Shown here piece after piece: positions 51,101 to 59,432 of a DNA stretch of 64,000 nt. The notes beneath the pieces are model-generated. The model saw only the letters and a program-made list of their open reading frames with translations. It was not told where the DNA came from and searched no databases. The DNA is taken from positions 268,501 to 332,500 of the forward strand of contig CAJHNH020004691.1 of the NCBI GenBank assembly GCA_905116865.2. The letters run 5' to 3'. The DNA is from Candidula unifasciata (Eukaryota; Mollusca; Gastropoda; Stylommatophora; Geomitridae). The position numbers were made by a program, and so were the translations under genes. Each line of letters opens with the position of its first letter. Position 1 is the stretch's first letter.

Positions 51101-54100
51101 AATGTTACAGCAACAAAGTCTTGAATGTCCAGAAAGTGCTACTAATTGGCAGAGAGGTTCATTTGTCCGTTACCATTGCCCAACTTGCCAGAGTGTCAGG
51201 ACCTAAAAGGGGAAACCATGCCGGATGTATACTTTTGCTGTACTGTCTTGCTAAGTTTCCAGATGAAACAACGTTGAAGGTGGGTAACATGCTGAAGAGA
51301 AATGTACCTGTTTGTGTGGTCTTCAAAGTCCGGGACCTACTGACTGCTCCCAGCTGTATTTATCTGCCTCTGCCTTCTCTTCAGGGCCGACCAGTCTACA
51401 CGCAGATGCCCTGGACAGGCTCTCCAGGGGCAACACCTGTAGATAAACGAACAAAGAGAACACCACAGAAATAAGGATAGGCCATGGTCCTCAAAACTAT
51501 CTGTTAAGTTAACCTGGTTAAAAAAATGCCTAATGAAGTCGGGTGTGTCGGCCAAAAGGCACAAATGTCTCGGGTGTGCTGTAAATAGCCACAACTCATT
51601 TGTTCAAGGTCTGTGTGTATTTTGCTATGTGAATTACAGTGAAAGAATATTTTAGCTATACTATTATAAGGTTTTCTTATTGTGTGTCTTATCCAGCACT
51701 AAAATCTTTTTCACAGATCTTGATATGTTAATACTTTGTAAAGTATTTTTAACATTACTGTGGTAATACAACTAATTATGTAATTAGACTGTTCAAGAAT
51801 GGTCTTAAATTGTTTTAAGCCAGATTTAGAAGACTTGGATATCTACTTCTTATGCTCTCTGATTCTCATGATTCATTTGTTTCCTGCATGGGTTCCGGGG
51901 CCCAATTTTATCTTTTAGTTTTCCCTCCAAAATGGGACTCTGGGACCCACACTGGGACAGTTTGAATTTGAATTGAAAACCTGACCAGCAGGCAATCATC
52001 TGGCCAGTGTACTTCTAGGTCTTAGAACAGATACTTCACATTATCTTAGTCACAGATTTATGAGATAGTGTTACTAAATCCCTTTGTTGTGTATACATTC
52101 AGTGATTTCTGATTCAGATGTTTTTCCATGCTATGGTGCCAAATTGTCCAACATCATCCTATATAGTCTTTTTCTGGCTGTTTTTCAATTTATCTTTCTC
52201 ATTGTCACAACACACCCTATTTTGCTCCTTATCAACACATGCTCAAAGAATGTTTATTGTCTTTCCGCCCTGACAGTTACTGAAATCCACCAAATCAGTC
52301 ATTTCTGCACTGATCACAATTAACACTGTAAATAAGTAAATATTGAAGTTGAAGAACTTCTTCTTCTTCAGCACTCTGAGCCCTTGAGGTTCATTGCTGC
52401 ATATATAATCTGTGTCGCGTGCGTATGTGCACTACAACGCACCAGTACTGAGTGAGCAAATAAGACGTCAAAACAATACGTAATGTATTTAAGGTATTGT
52501 TGTTGCCAGAGCATTCGATTTTTACAGTCTGAAGGAGACAGTTGTGTGGATCCTTGAGGACGTTTTACCCCGGGATTCCACTAGAAAACCTCAGCAGAAA
52601 GCTGGTACATTATTTATGAGCATTCAATGTTTACAGTCTGAAGGGGACAGACGTGTGGTTCCTTGAGGACGTTATAACCCGGGATTCCACTGAAGAAATT
52701 ATTCGTTGTATGAAGTTGGACCCTTGAGGATGCTCTACCCTGGGGCTCCACTAGAAACCTCAGCGGAAAGCTGGTATATCGTCTATTACGCTCGGCAGGA
52801 AGCCGGGATACTTTTACTACCTTGTTTAGACTGCAGAAGAGAAGATCGAGATGACCGTACGGATTTCCAAGGTTGGACTGTGACCCGTCATTTGTTATAA
52901 AGTCAGTTAATGTACAAGCGGGCTTGTGATGGTGTGTCTGGATGAGTCTGGAGTATTTGATTACACATTTTCTCCTTCTGTTGATCATTGCTATTGTCAT
53001 ACAACAATGGAACCTTTTAAGAGTGTTTATCGTTCCACTACGTTTGGAAGCCTTTAACATTCATCATGTTCTGTTACACTTGGCCGGTGGCATTGTAAGT
53101 TTTTGATGCCATTTGTTACATTAACGACACCCTAATTCATCTTTGGTAAGCTGCACATCCCCACGCAGCCTTTGCCGCACGTCACAATCCGCCTCCATTC
53201 ATCTCTGGTTGTCCTTCTCTTTCCAGTTGGTGATACCAAGTGTTTGCAGGTCTGTCAGGACATTATCTCTCCATCATCTTCTTGGTCTGCCTCGTGGCCT
53301 ACAACCATTCATTTCCATTGTGTCTACAGTTTTTACTTCTCTGTCATCTGACATTCTTTCAAAAATTAAAAGTTAAAGAACTAGGTTTAAAAAACTCTGT
53401 AAGGGACCCTTTTCCATGCTTTCAGACATATTGCGCAGTGTGTTACTAGACCTATATTTTATAGACTATCTGGCACTGGGTGGGTAATGAGGTCGTCATG
53501 ACAGCCACCTTTACTTCTCAAGACCTTACCTGGTACCCATTTAAGCGTGGGTCAGCCTAGGAGCCGAGGTAATTTAAAAAAAAAAATCCAAATTTGAATG
53601 CACAACCTTGGATCCTCAGGCAAGTGTCTAGCCACTACACCACAGTGGCTCCCAGTTATGTTTATATGTAGTTTTTTTTTCTCCAAAGGGTGAAATTGTC
53701 CCTTTTGTTTGTTCAGACTTAGAGAAGAGAAGAAAGCTAGGGAACTGGAAACAACTGGTGACCATGGAAGAAATGATACGATAAAAAAGAGGTCAGAAAC
53801 AAAGCTAACAGTAAAAGAACAAGTGTTAGAGAGGTTCAAGAATGAACAAGATAAACAGAAACTGAGGTCAGTGATTAACATATTCCTTGTGTTTCTTAAT
53901 TAGATATGTAAGTGATTAGGTGGGTGTTTGTACATTACTATTTGTATATTTGAGTTAGCATGTTTGTTTTACTTCTGAATGAATTTTGCTGACATGATTA
54001 TTTTAAAAGAAAGCATATGGTAAATTTGAAATTGTCATGGTAATCTGCCAAATAATACAATTATGACAGAAAGATGTATAGTGTAACAAGCAATATGATT

Positions 54101-57100
54101 TGCACATTTCAGGGAGAAGGAAAGATTCCTTTTTGGGGCCTTATTATGTGTTGACCTAACTCTAGTAATCTACCTCACCTTATAGAGCAAAATATTCCAG
54201 GAAATGTATTGTTAGAGTCTGGATTATTTAAAATATTAGTTTTAATATTTTGCATCATTTATTTACAACTTGAGTTATCTTCTTTACCAACATTTGTACT
54301 TTCAAATGCGATTATTTGTATATCATTTCTGTTGTCATTCTTGGTTCTCTGTGGCGAAGTAGTTGTTTGCCTTACGAGCTGAAGGTCATGGGTTTGTTTC
54401 ACGGCTGTATCGCTCGGCTGTATCGATGGAGGTGATGGCAGTGACGCAAGCGTTTGCCTGGCTTGAAACACAAAAATACACCCGCATATGTATACTCAGT
54501 GATTCAATGAGTATGATCCGGAGGGTTCAGGCAGGTTCAGTGCGAAGACAATGGCTTGAATCAATTCAGAAGTCCACTGTGCGTGGAGTCACCTTTATTT
54601 TTGTTCCGGGATACGCAGGCGTCGATGGAAATGAAAGAGCTGACAGGTTGGCTGGATCCGCTATCACTACCGACGGTCGGCCTATGGATCATGCTGATAT
54701 TATCAATGCCCTCAGAGAAATGGGAAGGATAGAGGACTTTGGTGGCAGTGAATCCACATCACTCGCCAGAATGGCAGATTTGGGAATTAAGATCAGCACA
54801 GCAAAAAACGAGACGCACACCGGACACGTCAGAAGACTTGTTAATCAACATAGAACTGGTACTATTAGCCATCGGACATTGGGGTTCATACTGAGGGGAG
54901 GATCAAAGCACCTATGGACATGTCCGGAGTGCAATGATGATAACCCAACTAACTAACTAACTATCGTTCGGTTCATGAGTGCAATTTTTAGAAGACCCGT
55001 TTTTGTGCTTTATGCGATGCTATTGGCAAGTGGCTACCTGTTCAGCAGAGAGAGACTGAGCCATATAGGATAAACCCCAGGTCAATGAAGTTGATCCTCT
55101 TAACTTATATTTTTAACCTTTGATTTTTCCATTGTCATTGTATACAGTAGTTTACAAAAGCAACCAGAAATAGAAGCAAACAGGAAAGAAGAATTTAGAA
55201 AAGAAAGTGAACAATTTGTTGAAGAGAAGTAACCTATCTGTGTGGTATTCAAAGTCCCAGACCTGCGGGCTGCTTCCCGCTGATGACCCGAGGGTGCAGC
55301 CAATGACTGTGACAAGTGGAAAGCTCAATATATGGATGTGAGGTTAAGCAGTCATATGCAGGACATGACATTTCCTAGAGTGAGCCCAGCATTATGTGTC
55401 GGCTCTGCATTTATGGAAGCCTCCTTTGATGGAGGTTAATGCCCATGATCTGCTCCTGCCTTCTCTTCAGGGCCGACCAGTCTACACGCAGATGCCCTGG
55501 ATGGGCTCTCCAGGGGCAACACCCATAGATAAAGAAACAAAGAGAACACCACAGAAATAAGAATAAGCCGTGTCCCTAGAAACTGTCGGGAAGTTAACCT
55601 GGTCAACAAATGCTCAATGAAATTGGGTGTGTTGGCCGAGAGGCACAAATGTGGCAGGTCTGCGGTAAGCAGCCACAATGCATTTATGTCATTTGGACGA
55701 ACGAAAAGAAAAAGAAGACATCTAAAGGCATGTTTTGAATCAGACATTTGTCATCTCTATTTCTAAATTTGTTTTCCATTTGTACCAGGTCTCTGTTTCC
55801 TTTACTATGTGAATTAAATTGAAAGAACATTTTACCTATATTCTTATCAGGTTTTCTCATTGTGTGTCCTATCCAGCATTACCATCTTTTCCGCAATTCT
55901 TGATATGTTGATATTTTGTATAGTAATTTCAACATTACTATGGTAATAACTAATTATATAATTAGACTTCAAGAATGGTTTTAAAATATTTAAAGCCAGA
56001 TTTAAAAGACCTGGGTATTTACTTCTTATGGTCTGTGAATTATTTGGATTAAATTATTATTATTGCCATTTTGTATTTATTTACAATTTGAGTTATCTTC
56101 TTTACCAACATTTGTACTTTCAGTTGAGACTGAGTAATTGTACATTATTTCTTTTGTCATTCTGGGGTCTCTGGTCATTTGCCTTGCGATCTGAAGGTCT
56201 TGGGTTTGTTTCATCGTTCCGTTTATGAGTGCAGTTTTTAGAAGACCCATGGGTATCATTGTCGGAGCCATAGTGTTCGTGCTTTTTTGCGACATTATCG
56301 GCAAGTGGCTAGCCACCTGCAGAAAAAAACCAAACCATATGGAATAAAACCCAGTGCAATGAGGTCGAACTTCTTGACTTAAACTTTAAAAAAAAAATTA
56401 ACTTTTGACCTTTCTGTTGTCATTGTATACAGTAGTTTACAAAAACAACCAGAAACAGAAGCAAACAGAAAAGAAGAATTTAGAAAAGAGAGTGAACAGT
56501 TTCATGAACAGGTGAGTTTCACTGTATATTTATTCTGTTTGAAACTGCTCATCGTTTTCAAATATGACAGTATGATGAGAGTGTTCTTACTCTTTTTGTT
56601 ACTTTCTTCAAACTTGTCCATCTCAGAACAACTTCACACTGTGGAAACACAGATCTCACAACTTGACAGAAAACATTGTTGCCTTTCAGATTAAAAATTG
56701 TCATGAATCTTCTGCTTCTTTTGTTGTCACACTGTTACTGGGTTGTAGGCCAGTGTCATGGTTTTTAGTATTTGTCTTGTGCTTTTCAGTGGCTTGAGCG
56801 ATGGTTTTCTTAATAAAATTTTTTTTTGGGGGGGGGGGGGCAGGTGTAGTCTATGCTGAATATCCCCTCTTCCTTGACCTTCCTGTTACCTTCTGCCCAG
56901 AGGTTCTGCTGTCTCATATACAGTTTGGTCAGGCTGAATTCTTACTACACGACTGCACCATTTCATTCTCTGTCTTTCAATGTAATTCAGGCACAGTCTT
57001 ATTCCAACATTCTCTCTAAGCTGGCATTTGTGACCGTCCTTTCTTGTGTTGTTAGTGACCTTTTAGAGACAGCAGATTTCACAGGTGGATATCTTCCTTT

Positions 57101-58552
57101 CTTGTGATCTATGCATTTTCCATGTCTGGCACTGAAAGCACAAAGTTCATGATTATTGTGATGGTGGGCAGAAAATCTTCTCCCTATGCCCTTCATCTTC
57201 CATTCAAGCATAGGCTTTCAAAGAAAGTAAAATATGTCAGAGGCACATCGGCCATAATGGGCTACACTCATATTTTTATAGACCAGTCAGCCCTTGATGG
57301 CTCATGTGGTCAACATCATGCCAGTCGCCTTTACTTCCCAGGGCTTCACCCACCTTGTGTCCATTTAAGACTGGGTCGACCAGAATGTATAAAATAAAAA
57401 AAATCAGGCTCCATGGGGATTCAAACCCACAACCTTTATATCCACAGGCAAGTGTCTAGCTGCTGCACATGGCAGTTCCTAAAGTTATTTGCTTATCCTG
57501 TACAGGACATCACAGAACCAATCCCAGCATCCCTTGGGTGCCTGTGATTTTACTAGGCAATTTAGGTATATAATAAATACAGTTATCTCCTGGTCAGTTT
57601 CATTTTGTTTTCTATAATTGATATACATTTATTAAAAAGTAAGTAAAGAATCCTTTCCACGCCTTTCAGGTGTATTGGGTATACAGGGGCTAGACCTATA
57701 TTTTATAGACCCAACGGCACAAGATTGGTGATGTGGTCAGCATCGCACTGGCCGCCTTTTCTTCCTAGGACTGTACCTGGTACCCATTCAAAATATACAT
57801 TTATGTTTTTGGTTTTTCCTGATTGATGAACTGACCATCATCATGTTTATGTTCTGTGTCATAGTTTTCTTTTTATTCTTCAACCCAATTTAGGAGGAAA
57901 AGAACAAAATGCAGAAAAAATTGACAGAGAGAAATGAGAAACACCTGCCACCAGATCAAAATCCACAGAAGCTGGAAGAGAACTTAATAGATTTGAAAGA
58001 AAAGATCAAGGAGGAAAAGTTAAGAATGAGACAGGCAAAAGAGGCTAAAGAACGAGAAACTGAACAGCGAAGGATAGAAAAGTATGTACTTTTCTTTGTT
58101 TTATGCCTAAATTTAAAAACAGTTCATAGTAATGTTATGCGTTTTTGGGCGTGTGTGTGGGTAGTTTTGCTGTTTGTGTTTTGAATGAACAGTTTTGAAA
58201 ATGCTCACATTATTCCTCCATCAATGCCAGTGGGTGTCCAGAAATCTTTAATATATTAAAATACACACACACTCTCTCTCTCTGTCTCTCTCTCTCTCTC
58301 CCCTCTATCCCCCCTCTCTATCCCTTCCTCTCTCTCTCTCTCGCCCTCCCTCTCTCTCTCGGTCCCTCCCTCTCTCTCTCTTCCTATCTCTCTCACTCTC
58401 TCCCTTCCCCTCTCTCTCTCCCTCCCTCACTCCCTCTCCCCCTCCCTCCCTCTCGCTCTCCCTCTCTCTCACACTTTCTCTCTCTCTGCCTCCCTCTTGC
58501 TCCCTCCATCTCTCTCTCCCTCTCTCTCTCACCCCCTCTCTCTCTCTCCCCT

Positions 58553-58608
<56 letters not shown>

Positions 58609-58736
58609 AACATTGGTTTTCCTGCTTTTTTTTCCTTTCTTACTTTTTTCCTATTCTTTCTTTCTGTTTTTACTTTGTTCTGAAGTTCTAAATTTTATTT
58701 TCCTCTAGGAGCTGTAGAATACACACATGGCTGTAG
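41946..58736 (+). CDS. Unrecognised Ser/Thr-rich and coiled-coil protein, spliced gene model
   Basis: I do not recognise the family. From ATG 41976 the exons 41976-42145, 43445-44021, 45778-46559, 48021-48096, 49726-49832, 53717-53866, 56433-56511, 57894-58081 and possibly 58709-58736 join without any phase error into about 718 codons. That chain of agreeing phases is the main evidence that the gene is real. Residues 1-57 look helical. Residues 58-535 are Ser/Thr/Asn-rich and low in hydrophobics, probably disordered, with KENQRP at 125-130. Residues 536-709 are rich in Lys, Glu, Arg and Gln and should form a long helix or coiled coil. There is no signal peptide or membrane segment. Such a profile is common in centrosomal, spindle or ciliary proteins, but that is only inference. 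The 5' end may lie further upstream and the 3' end is uncertain. Confidence 0.72.
42150..42475 (-). mobile_element. LINE C-terminal relic in first intron
   Basis: The minus strand reads DRQRMKWFSHLVRMQPDQIA, FYRRTSGRKARERPRKRW and IGVAKTCKKM. A T-run interrupts it. Compare 56700-57150. Confidence 0.75.
43445..44021 (+). CDS. Coiled-coil gene exon B (Ser-rich, KEN motif)
   Basis: This 577-nt exon follows a TTCTAATATCCAG acceptor and ends at donor GTGAGA, phase 0. It encodes a Lys/Ser/Thr-rich segment without stops. KENQRP lies at 43647-43664 (residues 125-130). KEN boxes followed by proline are known APC/C degrons, so regulated destruction is possible but unproven. Confidence 0.75.
44160..44442 (-). 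mobile_element. Retroposon family D, minus orientation, 8-bp TSD
   Basis: The copy begins (genomic left) with the tail complement CTTCTTCTTC and ends near GGATCCGGAACCCACACGG. TGTCATTC flanks it at 44152-44159 and 44443-44450. It lies between exons B and C. Confidence 0.8.
44793..45059 (+). CDS. Coiled-coil gene optional exon C, possibly alternative last exon
   Basis: An acceptor (TTATTCCTCTTAG) is followed by an open phase-0 frame, VDIYNSGSRLSLSFDASYFT and onward, ending in TGA at 45057-45059. I see no good phase-0 donor inside it. Exon B joins exon D in frame without it, so exon C may be skipped or may end a shorter isoform of about 338 residues. Confidence 0.45.
   Translation: MDIYNSGSRLSLSFDASYFTTHEGSLLLQLSGQEPTHFDCIPHSFSNSSNPDLSNTSVVELKDTVKTWILRECVCIFVNLNCSRQTLS
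45226..45470 (+). mobile_element. SINE family A in coiled-coil gene intron
   Basis: The head GTATAGTGGCTGGACACCTG with GGTCGTGGGTTCGGG is followed by a T-rich linker, CCAGGTCTACCCAGCCTTGA and the 3' end TCCTTTACTTTTAC. Confidence 0.75.
45778..46559 (+). CDS. Coiled-coil gene exon D (large, disordered)
   Basis: This 782-nt exon has acceptor TCATTTCCAG and donor GTAAGT. It encodes CKPVANTCKSQQ, then NSYVPAWNKPR and a long hydrophilic stretch with an Asp cluster (DDDDCD near 46180). The stop TAA that would follow at 46561 is removed by splicing at the GTAAGT. It is stop-free over 260 codons, far longer than chance in this AT-rich DNA. Confidence 0.78.
47155..47462 (+). mobile_element. LINE 3' fragment, same family as 30.8-33.2 kb
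   Basis: GTGGAGCTTTGGGAGAGAAC, AACAAGTTCCAGTGGACCAA and CATTGGGGGCTAGAAAGGCA match 32930-33235, with frame breaks and a GAAGAAGAA tail. Confidence 0.8.
48021..48096 (+). CDS. Coiled-coil gene exon E
   Basis: A short exon encodes STNKPAAEEAPQRPKYCSS and LDAKSM. The acceptor is TTTATCAAACAG and the donor GTATGC. Phase matches D and F. Confidence 0.62.
48320..48432. repeat. Short dispersed repeat shared with 60170-60285
   Basis: TTGTCTGAAATCAGTTTTGG, AACCACAACACAAGATGCTA and CTGCTCTTTTCAGGGGCGAA match TTTGCCGAAATCAGGCTTGC, AACCACAACAAAATGTGCTA and CTGCCCCTTTAAAGGTGAAC at 60173-60280. Confidence 0.55.
48957..49220 (+). mobile_element. SINE family A with near-consensus B box
   Basis: GCATAGTGGCTAGATATTTG and AAGGTTCGAATG give a tRNA-like head; GGTTCGAATG is close to the RNA polymerase III B-box consensus. 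The body has GTTGACCCAGCCT and the 3' end GTCCTTTATTC. Confidence 0.75.
49240..49486 (+). mobile_element. Retroposon family D copy
   Basis: GTCAGAGTGCATTTGCCGGA, GGCAAGGAACCAACAGTC and GGTGAATACGAAGAAG place it in the family. The first part is diverged. Confidence 0.75.
49726..49832 (+). CDS. Coiled-coil gene exon F
   Basis: This exon begins the charged helical region: VIQKQKQQLLIVKTRAQESM, then RKAAEMRTQKIEEQK. A long T-rich tract precedes acceptor ACGATTTAG, and the donor is GTAAAT. It leaves two bases that exon G completes. Confidence 0.68.
49833..51299 (+). other. Intron between exons F and G, unassigned part
   Basis: No exon in phase was found. The block 50550-51120 is more GC-rich than its surroundings and looks like old repeat DNA, unidentified. 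Confidence 0.45.
51300..52000. repeat. Intronic duplication, copy 1 left part
   Basis: CAGGGCCGACCAGTCTACAC, CTCCAGGGGCAACACC, CTAATTATGTAATTAGACTG and GACTTGGATATCTACTTCTT recur in order at 55470-56040. The matching right part of this copy is 54225-55230. Confidence 0.8.
52505..52795. repeat. Tandem block with CCTTGAGGACG units
   Basis: TTTACAGTCTGAAGGRGACAG, CCTTGAGGACGTT, GGGATTCCACT and CCTCAG.GGAAAGCTGGTA occur first at 52525-52610 and again at 52630-52780, with a third partial CCTTGAGGATGCTCTACCCT inside the second. I do not recognise the element; a solo LTR is possible. Confidence 0.6.
53145..53375 (-). mobile_element. LINE C-terminal relic
   Basis: The complement encodes a RMSDDREVKT-like stretch, a GRPRR-like block and TTRDEWRR-like residues in broken frames. 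It lies between exons F and G. Confidence 0.6.
53398..53655 (-). mobile_element. SINE family A upstream of exon G
   Basis: The full family order is present on the minus strand, from GGGACCCTTTTCC to CTAGCCACTACACCACAGTGG. It ends about 60 bp before exon G. Confidence 0.75.
53717..53866 (+). CDS. Coiled-coil gene exon G
   Basis: This exon encodes LREEKKARELETTGDHGRND and continues to VKEQVLERFKNEQDKQKL. The acceptor is TTTGTTCAG and the donor GTCAGT. It sits in the part of duplication copy 1 that has no counterpart in copy 2. Confidence 0.7.
54412..54964 (+). mobile_element. LINE RNase H domain, intact, with (CTAA)n tail
   Basis: About 180 codons stay open: MEVMAVTQAFAWLETQKYTR, ILSDSMSMIRRVQAGSVRRQ, FIFVPGYAGVDGNERADRLA and a zinc-knuckle end WTCPECNDD. 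RNase H Asp and Glu-type positions remain visible (SDS, NERADRLAGSA). The CTAACTAACTAA tail marks the 3' end. The insertion splits copy 1 of the segmental duplication in this intron. Confidence 0.88.
55148..55228 (+). pseudogene. Duplicate of exon H with lost splice donor
   Basis: After the same TTGTATACAG acceptor as exon H, the frame reads SSLQKQPEIEANRKEEFRKE and onward, closely matching 56433-56511. At the position of exon H's donor GTGAGT the sequence is AAGTAA, giving an in-frame TAA two codons on (55229-55231 region). A shifted GT at 55229 would give an 81-nt exon that could still join exon H in frame, so it is not certainly dead. Confidence 0.6.
55260..56512. repeat. Intronic duplication, copy 2 (with exon H)
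   Basis: The left and right parts that are 2.2 kb apart in copy 1 are adjacent here (joined near 56045). Copy 2 therefore lacks the 52.0-54.2 kb block that holds a SINE and exon G, or that block was inserted in copy 1. Confidence 0.82.
56433..56511 (+). CDS. Coiled-coil gene exon H (functional copy)
   Basis: This exon encodes SSLQKQPETEANRKEEFRKE and SEQFHEQ. The acceptor is TTGTATACAG and the donor a strong GTGAGT. Its phase fits both exon G and exon I. A near copy lies 1.3 kb upstream. Confidence 0.72.
56700..57155 (-). mobile_element. LINE C-terminal relic in intron after exon H
   Basis: GGGTTGTAGGCCAGTGTCAT, TTTGTCTTGTGC and CATTTCATTCTCTGTCTTTC parallel 42190-42430 on the minus strand. 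It is interrupted by a G-run at 56827-56840. Confidence 0.65.
57230..57480 (-). mobile_element. SINE family A copy
   Basis: CACATCGGCCATAATGGGCT, ATAGACCAGTCAGCCCTTGA and GACTGGGTCGACCAGAATG, with a head CAAGTGTCTAGCTGCTGCAC, show a diverged minus-strand copy. Confidence 0.65.
57640..57795 (-). mobile_element. SINE family A, 3' half only
   Basis: The sequence from TCCTTTCCACGCC to CTGTACCTGGTACCCATT matches the 3' half of the family on the minus strand and lacks the tRNA-like head (5' truncated). Confidence 0.65.
57894..58081 (+). CDS. Coiled-coil gene exon I
   Basis: This exon encodes EEKNKMQKKLTERNEKHLPP, then a Lys/Glu/Arg-rich helix ending QRRIEK. The acceptor is CAACCCAATTTAG and the donor GTATGT. 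It continues the predicted coiled coil. Confidence 0.75.
58271..58609. repeat. Long (CT)n/(CCT) polypyrimidine tract
   Basis: Nearly 340 bp contain C and T almost only, ending in a pure CT run (58563-58604). It follows exon I by about 190 bp. Confidence 0.95.
58709..58736 (+). CDS. Coiled-coil gene candidate terminal exon J
   Basis: A good acceptor (TTTTATTTTCCTCTAG) follows exon I and lets the frame read SCRIHTWL then TAG at 58734-58736. Only nine codons are involved, so the evidence is thin. The true last exon could lie beyond the window. Confidence 0.35.
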
Positions 58737-58880
58737 CCCATGTTGTCTTTGGTATGTTTAGATGCTTGTGCATGTATGTACATTGTTGCATGTGTATATG
58801 TGCATGGCTTGATGTCAGATTCCTTCTCCTTGTTTTGTACAGCCTTTTCTCAGCCATTTTGGCTCTGTTGTTACAATAAT

Positions 58881-59420
58881 TAAATTAAACGGCGACTATC
58901 AATTGCTCTTCAAAGGCTAAAACAACTGAATAAATTATGGAATTGTACAGATAGAATTACAAAGGTCAGATTTTTAAGAGCATGCATCTTTCCCATTGCA
59001 ACATACGCCTGTGAGACCTGGACACTTACTAAACAAGCAGAACAGCGCATAAATGCATTTGAATATAAATGTTACAGACAGGTTCTAAGAATATCTTGGG
59101 TAAAGAAAAAAAACAAATGCATCCATACTTCAAGAGCTGAATATTGAAGAGGGTTGGCTAGTAAAGACAATAATACAAAGAAAATTGAAATATTTTGGTC
59201 ACTTGAAACGTCATGGAAGTCTAGAGAGAACAATAATGGAGGGGTATATGCCTGGGAAGAGAGGAAGAGGAAGGCCAAGGAGAAGATGGGTGCAGGATGT
59301 GGCAGATGATCTCCAGATAGGTGTATCAGACGCAGGACATCTTGCTCATGATAGGAAGGTTTTCTGGAGGGTTGTTATGGCAGCGAGGTTCCGCGAGGGA
59401 CATGCTACTGAATGAATGAA
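58881..59420 (+). mobile_element. LINE C-terminal insertion with 12-bp TSD
   Basis: TGTTACAATAAT flanks it at 58869-58880 and 59421-59432. It reads MKYFGHLKRHGSLERTIMEG, KRGRGRPRRRWVQDVADDL and RVVMAARFREGHATE, then TGAATGAATGAA. It is nearly identical to 35724-36229. Confidence 0.9.
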
Positions 59421-59432
59421 TGTTACAATAAT

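Larger units (their letters stand above)
54225..55230. repeat. Intronic duplication, copy 1 right part (with exon H duplicate)
   Basis: GAGTTATCTTCTTTACCAAC, AAGGTCATGGGTTTGTTTCA, TGAGTGCAATTTTTAGAAGA and the TATACAGTAGTTTAC exon border repeat at 56085-56512. An RNase H LINE (54412-54964) interrupts only this copy. Confidence 0.85.

Noticed and set aside
58305..58613. 102-codon Arg/Glu-repeat frame on the minus strand
   Set aside because: It is the translation of a (CT)n tract.
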